Positions 1 through 7,205 of a DNA stretch of 35,182 nt are shown here, piece after piece. The stretch's first letter is position 1. The number at the start of each line of letters is the position of its first letter. Made by a program: the position numbers and the translations under genes. The notes below the pieces were generated by a model, which was not told the DNA's origin, did not search any database, and saw nothing but the letters and a program-made list of their open reading frames with translations. This stretch comes from Verrucomicrobiales bacterium (GTDB taxonomy: Bacteria > Verrucomicrobiota > Verrucomicrobiia > Limisphaerales > UBA9464): positions 1-35,182 of the forward strand of contig SXSK01000324.1 in the NCBI GenBank assembly GCA_005793375.1, written 5' to 3'.

Positions 1-120
1 AATGATAATGCCCGAGTGGACTGTCCTCGGAGATCAATAATCGCGCCTGACGCATGCCGTCATTATGGCAACTTCCAAAAACCGAGCAAGCTTATTTTAT
101 AAATGACCTGTCCCTTATTA

Positions 121-534
121 TCAAATTCCCTCCAAAACATCCGCAGCGGGATCGGGCAGATTCAACGCCGTGTCCGCCGTTGTATCTGGGCCGCCCGGCA
201 CCGTGAGCGGAACATTCAGCGGTCGGCGACGGCGGAACCGATCGACAATGCGGCACCGGGTGACGTGCATCAGCCAGCCCTTGAACGTACATTGGTTCGG
301 GTCGTAGGCGAAATCCGGCATTTTCCTCGCGACCCCGATGACCGTTTCCTGAACCACGTCTTCCGCCTCCGGATCGCTCAAACCGGCCCGGATTGCCGCG
401 CCGTAAATGACCTTCCAGTAGGTGTTAAAGAATTCACGCCAACTGGGTTGATCATCGAGATCACGCAGCCGCTCGATCAACGACCGTCGCGTGGGCAGCA
501 GTTCGTCCGGATTGGCGATGGACTTGGAGCTCAT
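121..534 (-). pseudogene. ECF sigma-70 factor, truncated before region 4
   Basis: The 137 residues match an ECF-type RNA polymerase sigma factor through region 2: a WREFF(N)TYW helix, the GLSDPEAEDVVQET motif and the FKGWLMHVTRCRIVDRFRRR -10 binding segment. Family members of this verrucomicrobial/planctomycete type run to about 190-210 residues and carry a helix-turn-helix region 4 that binds the -35 element. Here the frame stops right after ...DVLEGI, where relatives usually continue with I-W. The break reads ATT TGA followed by TAA TAA and then GGGACAGGTCATTTAT, unrelated to a sigma factor. The start is ATG at 532-534. I infer that an insertion or deletion removed the 3' part, so the product probably cannot recognise -35 elements. 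A functional region-2-only protein is less likely. Family call is firm; the pseudogene status is inference. Confidence 0.75.
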
Positions 535-595
535 CGTTACTAGAGAACAATCGCAGTCGGCAGTGCAATTTTACAGAAATTTTGCGTGGATCGGG

Positions 596-610
596 GCCGC
601 CAATGGCGGC
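596..610. repeat. Short perfect hairpin (GCCGCC-AAT-GGCGGC)
   Basis: Six-base arms with a three-base loop lie 62 bases upstream of the sigma factor start, in the 250-base gap between the sigma factor and VOC genes. No T-run follows on either strand, so it is not a convincing terminator. A role in the sigma gene leader is possible but unsupported. Confidence 0.3.
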
Positions 611-730
611 AACCACCAAACCCGCCTTGGCCAACGACGAAATCCACTGCTAAAAGCCGTCACGAGAACCTTCAATCCAAACGACCAGTCCAAGGTCGAC
701 TATGAGCATGAGAATGAGCCTTTGATTTGC

Positions 731-747
731 CCTCCAATAATTGGAGG
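731..747. repeat. Perfect 17-base inverted repeat downstream of the VOC gene
   Basis: CCTCCAAT-A-ATTGGAGG is a perfect palindrome with a one-base centre, 37 bases past the stop of the leftward VOC gene and on the promoter side of the leftward sigma factor gene. The tight centre suits a dimeric protein-binding site better than an RNA hairpin. There is no T-run for a terminator. Confidence 0.4.
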
Positions 748-784
748 CGCTTCGGATCTTGACGCTGAATTCTTCCCTTTATCC

Positions 785-1174
785 CTATCCCGACAGGTGA
801 TTCGGCACATTTCGGGTGTCACACAGTTCGATGACATGGCCATCGGGGTCGGAAACATAGATTTGCCAGGCGCCGTCGGGCCGGGTTCGGCGCGGTAGGT
901 AGTTGACGCCAACCTGCTTCAGATGGGCTTCCCAGGCGTCCATATCGTCAATACGGAGAGCAAAGTGGGTCCCTCGATCGTTTGAGATCACGGGGAGGCT
1001 CCGTTCGCCGATGAGGTGGAGTTCCTGACTCTGGCCGAGTCGGAACCACGCGCCCGGAAACTTGAAGGCGGGCCGGGGCATGGGACAAAGCAACAACACG
1101 CGCCGATAGAAATCACTGCTCTTTTCGACATCCGTGACGTGCAGGGCTACATGATTCAACTCCAGATGGGTCAT
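785..1174 (-). CDS. VOC family protein (glyoxalase/bleomycin-resistance fold)
   Basis: This 129-residue protein is a single vicinal-oxygen-chelate domain. It has the opening LNHVALHVTDVEKSSDFYRR, a mid SQELHLIGE strand, GTHFALRIDD and a closing DPDGHVIELCD. The candidate metal ligands H (NHVALHV), E (QELHL), H (THFAL) and E (VIELC) are all present, as in metal-dependent glyoxalase I or dioxygenase-type members. The ORF track begins 61 codons earlier, but that extension runs through repeat-containing intergenic DNA and has no VOC similarity. I therefore place the start at ATG 1172-1174, although no clear ribosome site precedes it. Substrate cannot be told from sequence. It faces away from the moxR block and is probably monocistronic. 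Confidence 0.85.
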   Translation of the reverse strand: MTHLELNHVALHVTDVEKSSDFYRRVLLLCPMPRPAFKFPGAWFRLGQSQELHLIGERSLPVISNDRGTHFALRIDDMDAWEAHLKQVGVNYLPRRTRPDGAWQIYVSDPDGHVIELCDTRNVPNHLSG

Positions 1175-1238
1175 GACACCGGTCGTGATACCGAGAGTTG
1201 CATAACCTGACAACGGTTTCCCGGGGGGCGGGGGGGAG

Positions 1239-1270
1239 AAAGCGGCAGAGGGCTGCCAGCACTCCAGAGG
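1239..1270 (+). repeat. Dispersed AAAGCGG repeat, copy A
   Basis: The copy reads AAAGCGGCAGAGGGCTGCCA and then GCACTCCAGAGG. It aligns with copies near 8238, 12343, 12408, 12469 and 21707 (consensus AAAGCGGYRGAGG followed by RCYRCYGC and RCTCCAAAG). It lies in the divergent gap between the VOC gene and moxR. A partial GCGTTCCAAAGGG follows about 30 bases on, resembling the 3' half of the unit. Confidence 0.7.
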
Positions 1271-1394
1271 AATAAAACCGAGGGTTTCCAGCGTTCCAAA
1301 GGGTTTGGCTACTGCCTTGCCTTCTGATGCGAGGTTCCTAACCTGCCGGCGAAACATTTCTCAGCGGGGACGGTCCAACATCCGCGCAACAATC

Positions 1395-2393
1395 ATGAAC
1401 ACTGAAGAAGCTATTGGCCAGTTTCGCAACGCGTACGTCGCGTGTCGGGAGCAAATTGGCCGGGTGATGGTGGGGCAGGACGCCATTGTCGAGGGAACGT
1501 TGACAGCCATTTTCGGCGGTGGACACGTTTTGCTGGAAGGCGTTCCTGGGCTAGGCAAGACGCTTTTGGTTCGAACCTTGGGTGAAGTGCTCAATCTTTC
1601 CTTCAGCCGGGTTCAATTTACGCCGGACCTGATGCCGGCTGACATTCTAGGGACGAACCTGGTGATGGAATTCCCCGATGGTCGCCGTGGATTTGAATTT
1701 CAAAAGGGACCAGTGTTTGCGCACTTGGTGTTGGCGGACGAGATCAACCGTGCCACGCCCAAGACGCAATCGGCCATGCTGGAGGCCATGCAGGAAAAGC
1801 AGGTGACCGCCGGTGGTGAGGTGCGGCCATTGCCGGCCCCATTCTTTGTTTTGGCGACGCAGAATCCTATCGATCAGGAGGGAACGTACCCATTGCCCGA
1901 AGCGCAATTGGATCGGTTCTTCTTCAAATTGATTGTGGGTTACCCCAGCGCCGCCGAATTGATGGAAGTCGTGACGCGGACTACCGAGGGCGGGAAGGTC
2001 GTTCCTGAAAAAGTGTTGGATGGGCCAGATCTGATCGCGTTGCAGCAGTTGGTGCGGCAGGTCCCGATTGCGTCGCATGTGAAGGATTATGCTGTGCGAT
2101 TGGTCATGGCTACGCATCCCAAGACCGAGACGGCCGCGCCCATCTCCAATCAGTACTTGCGTTTTGGGAGCAGTCCGCGAGGTGCCCAGGTGTTATTATT
2201 GGCGGGAAAAGTGCGCGCCCTGACACAGGGACGCTTCAACGTGAGTTACGAGGACATTCAGGTCGTGGCGGCGCCGGCCTTGAGGCATCGATTGATTTTG
2301 AATTTTGAGGGTGAAGCCGAGGGCATTACCACGGACATGGTGGTTGGCCAGATTCTCCAAGACGTTCCGCGTGACGCTGCTGTGAGTGTTTGA
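1395..2393 (+). CDS. moxR: MoxR-family AAA+ ATPase
   Basis: The 332-residue product is a canonical MoxR ATPase. It has Walker A GVPGLGKT at residues 49-56, Walker B LVLADEINR near 111-119, the ATQNPIDQEGTYPLPEAQLDRF sensor-1/arginine-finger stretch, and a C-terminal lid with RGAQVLLLAGKVRAL. MoxR proteins are cytoplasmic AAA+ chaperones that work with VWA-domain partners, several of them in inserting metal cofactors or activating enzymes (CoxD for CO dehydrogenase, NorQ for NO reductase, MoxR for methanol dehydrogenase). The ATG at 1395 is chosen because the domain begins there; the track's extra 30 residues cross intergenic DNA. It is the first gene of a co-directional block, 27 bases ahead of the DUF58 gene, and a BatA-like VWA protein lies three genes beyond that. 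Confidence 0.95.
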   Translation: MNTEEAIGQFRNAYVACREQIGRVMVGQDAIVEGTLTAIFGGGHVLLEGVPGLGKTLLVRTLGEVLNLSFSRVQFTPDLMPADILGTNLVMEFPDGRRGFEFQKGPVFAHLVLADEINRATPKTQSAMLEAMQEKQVTAGGEVRPLPAPFFVLATQNPIDQEGTYPLPEAQLDRFFFKLIVGYPSAAELMEVVTRTTEGGKVVPEKVLDGPDLIALQQLVRQVPIASHVKDYAVRLVMATHPKTETAAPISNQYLRFGSSPRGAQVLLLAGKVRALTQGRFNVSYEDIQVVAAPALRHRLILNFEGEAEGITTDMVVGQILQDVPRDAAVSV

Positions 2394-2420
2394 CCGTAGG
2401 CCCGGTCGATACTGCGTTTG

Positions 2421-3350
2421 ATGAAGACTGCATTGCTCCCCCCAGAACTGCTTCGACGATTGGAGCAAATACAGTTGCTTGCGGCGCGCCGCGCCAAGAG
2501 TACGGCACGGGGCGAACGACGCAGTCGTGCCCGTGGCGTGAGTGTCGAGTTCGCCGACTACCGCAATTACGTGGTTGGGGATGATTTGCGGCATCTCGAC
2601 TGGAATCTCTTTGGCCGGCTGGATCGGCTTTTTCTGAAACTGTACGAGGAAGAACGGGAATTGCCCGTGCGCATCTTCCTGGATGCCAGCGAGAGCATGA
2701 ACTTTGGAACTCCCCGGAAGTTTGATTTCGCACGGCAGGTGGCGGCTGCCATGGGTTATGTCGCACTCTGTGGATTCGATCGCGTCAGTTTTCATGTGTT
2801 CCCGGATCCACAAGCTCAGGATTCCCAGGCGCTAATTGCATACAATCAACAGATGGCAGTGCGTGGAGCCCTGCGGTCTGTCCGCGGTAAGAAATCCGCC
2901 ATGCAATTCTTCACGAATATCACAGCCCTGACATCGGGTGGAGCTGCGGACTTTAATGCCGCGTTGAAGCGTGGAGCGCTTGAGGCTCGTCAGACCGGCG
3001 TGGCGGTGGTGTTGAGCGACTTCTTGGATCCGAATGGTTACGAGGCCGGACTGACGGCACTCGTCGGGCGCGGATTTCAGGTCCATGCGGTGCAACTCCT
3101 GGCCCCTGAAGAGCTGGAGCCATCGGCCTTTGGAGATCTTCGCTTGATTGACGCAGAAACCGGAGCCCAACAGGAAGTCACCTTTGGCAAATATCGACTC
3201 AAAGCGTATCAACAGAGTGTTGCGTCTTTCATTCAACGGCTGAGAGAGTACTGCCAGCCCCGGGGTATCCAATTTTTCAGCGTGAGCAGTGCGACGGATC
3301 TGAGCGATCTGCTGCTCAAGCAACTGAAGGAATCGGAAGTGTGGTCCTGA
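2421..3350 (+). CDS. DUF58 domain protein (VWA-like partner of MoxR)
   Basis: The 309-residue product carries the DUF58 signature (GEHRSRARG-like GERRSRARGVSVEFADYRNYVVGDDLRHLDWN) at about residues 30-70, then a VWA-like region beginning IFLDASESMNFG. The D-x-S-x-S metal site is present as DASES. DUF58 proteins almost always follow moxR and are thought to bridge the ATPase and its target; the biochemical role is not established. There is no signal peptide or membrane span, so it is probably cytoplasmic. The track starts one codon earlier at TTG 2418; the adjacent ATG 2421 is the simpler choice. Only 10 bases separate its stop from sorA, so the two are very likely co-transcribed. Confidence 0.92.
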   Translation: MKTALLPPELLRRLEQIQLLAARRAKSTARGERRSRARGVSVEFADYRNYVVGDDLRHLDWNLFGRLDRLFLKLYEEERELPVRIFLDASESMNFGTPRKFDFARQVAAAMGYVALCGFDRVSFHVFPDPQAQDSQALIAYNQQMAVRGALRSVRGKKSAMQFFTNITALTSGGAADFNAALKRGALEARQTGVAVVLSDFLDPNGYEAGLTALVGRGFQVHAVQLLAPEELEPSAFGDLRLIDAETGAQQEVTFGKYRLKAYQQSVASFIQRLREYCQPRGIQFFSVSSATDLSDLLLKQLKESEVWS

Positions 3351-3360
3351 TGGGATTGTT

Positions 3361-4608
3361 ATGGAAATCATGGAAACGACAATGGATAGCCTGACTCGGC
3401 GAGGCTTCCTGAAACGAACCGGCTGGGCGATGGCGACGGTTGGTTCGGCGCTGGGTTCGATGTCAGCGGAGTCGCTGCAATTGGGTTTTGAGAATGGGGA
3501 GCGGCCATTGGTGAAATATCCCCAAAAGCGACCGCTGCTTCAACTGACGGCGCGGCCGCCTCAATTGGAAACGCCCTTTGGTGTTTTCAATGAGAGTCTG
3601 CTGACGCCCAACGATGCGTTTTTTGTCCGGTACCATTTGACAAATTCGCCCCCGAAAGCGGAGGTGCTGCAGCCGGGAACCTTTCGGTTGTCGATCAAGG
3701 GCAATGTTGGGACGCCATTGAGTCTCTCAATGGAGGAGCTGAAGAAGCGTTTTGAGCCGGCGGAAGTGGTGGCCGTCAATCAATGTTCGGGCAATAGTCG
3801 CGGCTTTTTTAAGCCGCGGGTCGCTGGCGGGCAACTGGGACATGGCGCCATGGGGTGCGCCCGTTGGCGCGGGGTGCGATTGGCGGACGTATTGAAAGCG
3901 ACTTCACCGGTGGCGGGCGCCAAGCAGGTGGTTATTAACGGGCTCGACACTCCGTTCGTTCCTCAGACGCCAGACTTTATCAAGGCGTTGGAAATGGATC
4001 AGGCGTTGGATCCGGAGTTGCTTCTGGCGTATGAGATGAATGGGGAACCATTGCCCTGGTTAAACGGGTTCCCATTGCGCCTGGTAGTGCCCGGCCATTA
4101 CGGCACCTATTGGATCAAACACATTCATGAAATCACGGTGGTCAATGAGGAGTTCAAAGGCTTCTGGATGAACCCTGGGTATCGGATCCCGGACGATCCC
4201 TGTGCCGCCATCGCTCCGGGGACAGCCCCTAGACGAACCATACCCATCTCACGCTTTAATGTTCGATCGTTCATTACCAGCCTTGGGCCCGGAGCGGTGC
4301 TCAAGGCGGGTCAATTGGTGGTGTTGCGAGGCATTGCCTTCGACGATGGACATGGCATCCGCGAGGTGTTGGTCTCGGACGACGAGGGTCGATCGTGGAA
4401 AGCGGCGGATTTGGGTAAAGAAATCGATCGCTATGCTTTCCGGGAGTGGACGCTTCGCTATACACCGACGAGGGTAGGTTCTGCGACTCTCATGGCGCGT
4501 GCCACGAATCGACTCGGGCAATCACAACCGCTCGAGCCGCTCTGGAATCCGGCGGGGTATATGCGCAATTGTGTGGAAGCTGTGGTGGCGACTGTAAACG
4601 CATCATGA
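3361..4608 (+). CDS. sorA: Sulfite dehydrogenase, molybdopterin subunit (SorA-like)
   Basis: This 415-residue protein belongs to the sulfite oxidase family. It has a Tat signal (LTRRGFLKR near residues 11-19), the catalytic-core segment VVAVNQCSGNSRGFF whose Cys142 should ligate molybdenum, the ARWRGVRLADVL and VVPGHYGTYWIKHI motifs, and a C-terminal dimerisation domain (GRSWKAADLGKE, EWTLRYTPTRVG). Family members oxidise sulfite to sulfate in the periplasm and pass electrons to cytochrome c. The next gene, a small monoheme cytochrome overlapping by ATGA, makes a SorAB pair the best reading. Other SUOX-fold enzymes (for example YedY-like reductases) differ in partner and domain content. Starts at 3361, 3370 or 3382 all keep the Tat motif. 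The odd feature is its position inside a moxR-DUF58-VWA operon. Confidence 0.88.
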   Translation: MEIMETTMDSLTRRGFLKRTGWAMATVGSALGSMSAESLQLGFENGERPLVKYPQKRPLLQLTARPPQLETPFGVFNESLLTPNDAFFVRYHLTNSPPKAEVLQPGTFRLSIKGNVGTPLSLSMEELKKRFEPAEVVAVNQCSGNSRGFFKPRVAGGQLGHGAMGCARWRGVRLADVLKATSPVAGAKQVVINGLDTPFVPQTPDFIKALEMDQALDPELLLAYEMNGEPLPWLNGFPLRLVVPGHYGTYWIKHIHEITVVNEEFKGFWMNPGYRIPDDPCAAIAPGTAPRRTIPISRFNVRSFITSLGPGAVLKAGQLVVLRGIAFDDGHGIREVLVSDDEGRSWKAADLGKEIDRYAFREWTLRYTPTRVGSATLMARATNRLGQSQPLEPLWNPAGYMRNCVEAVVATVNAS

Positions 4609-4955
4609 AGACATTTCTTAAACTGGGCCTTATGGGAAGCTTGGGATGCTGGTTGATGGCAGCCGATGTGCCCGTGGAACCGGTGAGAAACGCCTTCGGA
4701 TCGGATCCGTGGACGTTGCCTGCTGAAAAGACTCAACTCAAGGAGGGTGACGGTTTGAAGGCACTCAGCACAAACTGTCTGTTGTGTCATTCGATGGATT
4801 ATGTGTCGACGCAACCGGTGTTGACGCGAGCCCAGTGGACGGCAGGGGTGGAAAAAATGCGCGCCCGTTTTGGGGCGGTCATTTCGACCAATGCGATTCC
4901 GACGATTGTGGAGTATCTCACTCGCAACTACGGCCGTGAAAACCCAAAGCCCTGA
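4605..4955 (+). CDS. sorB: Sulfite dehydrogenase cytochrome c subunit (SorB-like)
   Basis: The 116-residue secreted protein has a hydrophobic signal (MKTFLKLGLMGSLGCWLMAA) and one heme-binding motif, CLLCH at residues 58-62. A short class I cytochrome fold follows, ending with AIPTIVEYLTRNYG. SorB takes electrons from the molybdenum subunit SorA and hands them to a soluble or membrane cytochrome. The start ATG at 4605 overlaps the sorA stop as ATGA, which implies translational coupling and an equimolar complex. The track's longer ORF from 4446 is simply the alternate frame inside sorA. The BatA-like gene starts 15 bases after the stop. Confidence 0.85.
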   Translation: MKTFLKLGLMGSLGCWLMAADVPVEPVRNAFGSDPWTLPAEKTQLKEGDGLKALSTNCLLCHSMDYVSTQPVLTRAQWTAGVEKMRARFGAVISTNAIPTIVEYLTRNYGRENPKP

Positions 4956-4970
4956 GCATCGGATCGAGCG

Positions 4971-6818
4971 ATGAATTTTTTGGCGCCACTCGGATTTGCT
5001 TTCGCGGCGGCGTTGCCCGTAGTGGTGGTGTTTTATCTTTTGAAGCGCAAGCGTGTGGTGCGGTTGGTGCCGTCCACGCTACTCTGGCAGCGATTCTTGG
5101 CGGAGAGCCAAGCCAGCGCTCCATTCCAGCGGTTGCGCCACAATTGGCTGCTACTGCTTCAGTTGCTGCTGCTTTCCCTGGTCGTCTTGGCGTTGGCCAG
5201 ACCCTATTTCACTGGTCAGGCCAGTACCGCTGCATTGCAGGTGGTGGTGCTCGACAACAGCGCCTCAATGCAAACGACCGATGAATCGCCATCGCGATTT
5301 GAGAAGGCGCGTGCGGAGGCCCTCCAACTGGTCGAGGGCCTCAACACCCGCAATGGTCAGCAGATGATTTTGTTGGTAGCTGGGGCGGGCGCTGAAGTGA
5401 AACAGAGCGCCACTTCCGACAAGGCCTCCCTGCGGCGAGCATTGCAGACGGCGTCGGTGACGGATACCCCGTCGAGATTAGTGGAAGCCTTGCGTGTGGC
5501 TGAAAGTCTGACTCAGAACAATCCGCAAGCCGAAATTCATCTGTTCAGCGATGGCGCGGTAATGGGGTTGGAAGAATTTGAAGCGCGCGACTTGCGGCTG
5601 ACGTATCATCAGGTTGGAGTGCGCGCGCAGAATGCCGGCATTGTGAGCTTGGATGTAAAGGCCAGTCCGGAGGATCCCTCCAAACGAGCGATCTTTACCA
5701 GTGTCGCCAATTTTTCGAGTACACCTCTGGAGTCAACCTTGGAGCTTTTACTAGACGGTCGTTTGTTGGAAGCCAAGGCGGCTACGGTGGGGCCAACCAA
5801 TACCGTGCCGGTGGTTTTTGTCGCGCAGCAAGCGAGCAACGGCGTGTTTACCGTGCGCTTGAGCGCCACCGATGATCTTTCGGCGGACAATCAGGCGAGT
5901 GTGGTCAGCTTGTTGCCAGAGCCGGCCCAAGTGCTGTTGGTGAGCAAAGGGAATCGTTTTCTGGAGAAAGCATTAGCTGCCTCCAGTCCACATATCGAGG
6001 TGTCGAAGGCCGCGGATTTCGCAGATCCAGCCGCCAAGGTTGATTTAGTCGTGCTCGATGATGTCATCCCTTCCGCTTGGCCTTCGGGAAATGTGCTGGC
6101 GATCCATGTCGTCCAAACCAACTGGTTTGAAAGTCCGATTTCAGCCCAGGAGAACCCCGCGATCGTGGATTGGAAGAATACGCATCCATTGCTGCGCTTC
6201 GTCAGTTTTGATTCGGTTCAGGTGGCTCAGAGTTTAGCGGTAAAAACTCCATCGTGGGCAGTTTCGTTGGTGGATTCTCCATCGTCACCGCTGGTGATTG
6301 CCGGGGAGCTTGGACGACAGCGCATTGTCTGGATTGGGTTCGACACGTTGCAGAGCACCTGGCCACTGCGAATTAGTTTTCCGATTTTCATTGCCAATGT
6401 GGTGGATTGGTTGAATCCAGCGAGTGCCCGGGCAGATCAATTCATGGTTCGAGCCGGGGATCCGTTTCGGTTTCCTCTCGAAGGTGAAGTGGCCAACGCA
6501 CGGATCACCTCGCCAGATCTCACTCAAACGGAGTTGGAACTTGGACCCAACACACGCGAACTAGTCTTTGGGGGGACACGCAGACAAGGCACTTACAACG
6601 TCGTCGCAGGAACCAATGCCTTCGCATTCTGCGTCAATTTGTTGGACGCCCAAGAAAGCAACACCCAGCCGCGGTCGAGTCTCAATATAGGCCGATTCAA
6701 GGAAATCCAACAGACCACTTCAAAACCGGCGAACCTGGAATACTGGCGATGGTTCGCCTTGGCGGGGGTTGCGGTCATGATGGTGGAATGGTGGTGGTTC
6801 CATCGGCGCACGGCATAG
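4971..6818 (+). CDS. BatA-like VWA-domain membrane protein
   Basis: This 615-residue protein has the aerotolerance-type N-terminal double membrane span (residues about 3-23 and 57-77). A VWA domain starts at VVVLDNSASM, with the MIDAS residues D95, S97 and S99. A long extracytoplasmic region follows (Ig-like and GATase-like segments, LVLDDVIPSAWP...), and the C-terminus has another membrane span just before RRTA. Such proteins are the membrane partners of MoxR ATPases and DUF58 proteins. Here it closes the moxR-DUF58-sorA-sorB run, 15 bases after sorB. The inferred role is to couple the AAA+ ATPase to an exported client, with SorAB the obvious candidate by position. A general envelope-stress role, as proposed for Bat proteins, is the alternative. 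Confidence 0.88.
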   Translation: MNFLAPLGFAFAAALPVVVVFYLLKRKRVVRLVPSTLLWQRFLAESQASAPFQRLRHNWLLLLQLLLLSLVVLALARPYFTGQASTAALQVVVLDNSASMQTTDESPSRFEKARAEALQLVEGLNTRNGQQMILLVAGAGAEVKQSATSDKASLRRALQTASVTDTPSRLVEALRVAESLTQNNPQAEIHLFSDGAVMGLEEFEARDLRLTYHQVGVRAQNAGIVSLDVKASPEDPSKRAIFTSVANFSSTPLESTLELLLDGRLLEAKAATVGPTNTVPVVFVAQQASNGVFTVRLSATDDLSADNQASVVSLLPEPAQVLLVSKGNRFLEKALAASSPHIEVSKAADFADPAAKVDLVVLDDVIPSAWPSGNVLAIHVVQTNWFESPISAQENPAIVDWKNTHPLLRFVSFDSVQVAQSLAVKTPSWAVSLVDSPSSPLVIAGELGRQRIVWIGFDTLQSTWPLRISFPIFIANVVDWLNPASARADQFMVRAGDPFRFPLEGEVANARITSPDLTQTELELGPNTRELVFGGTRRQGTYNVVAGTNAFAFCVNLLDAQESNTQPRSSLNIGRFKEIQQTTSKPANLEYWRWFALAGVAVMMVEWWWFHRRTA

Positions 6819-6920
6819 AGGCACGGCGTCCTGCAAGCATCGGTTGTCTTGGCCAATTCCGTCTCACAGCTGGCCAAGTCTTGCAAAGCGCCACACCAGT
6901 GACCTGTCAGGCTCACGCGC

Positions 6921-7205
6921 GTGAATGGAACCGCCGCCCAGAATTCTCCTAGCGAGGCAGCACCAACTCTGTGCTCATTAAGCCGTGTCAAGACGGGCAT
7001 GGTGGTGCGGGTGAAGCGATTGATCGCTGCCCCTGAGACCTGTCAACGCCTCCGGGAGCTCGGATTGAATGAAGAATCGATCATTCGACTGATCGCTCGT
7101 CAGGCGACGCTTATCTGCCAGGTGCGAAATGCTCGTCTTGCCTTTAGTGAGACGTTGGCCCGCAGTATCCTGGTTGAATCGTTGGATGCATCTCCGTGCG
7201 CCTGA
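6921..7205 (+). CDS. FeoA-domain small protein
   Basis: The 94-residue product carries a FeoA/SH3-like core: LSRVKTGMVVRVKRLIAAPETCQRLRELGLNEESIIRLI, then a strand ending ARSILVE. FeoA domains normally assist the FeoB ferrous-iron transporter or form the C-terminus of DtxR regulators. No feoB follows. Instead, the next gene is a diheme cytochrome c whose GTG start lies inside this gene (10-base overlap), indicating coupled translation. The start is taken as GTG 6921, since the domain begins well before the first internal ATG. The gap of 102 bases from the VWA gene leaves room for a separate promoter. Function with the cytochrome is unknown. Confidence 0.78.
   Translation: MNGTAAQNSPSEAAPTLCSLSRVKTGMVVRVKRLIAAPETCQRLRELGLNEESIIRLIARQATLICQVRNARLAFSETLARSILVESLDASPCA

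Noticed and set aside
103-543. Plus-strand 146-residue ORF
   Set aside because: It is the antisense shadow of the sigma factor gene; no domain, arginine-rich translation.
2832-3371. Minus-strand 179-residue ORF
   Set aside because: Antisense to the DUF58 gene, which has a strong domain match.
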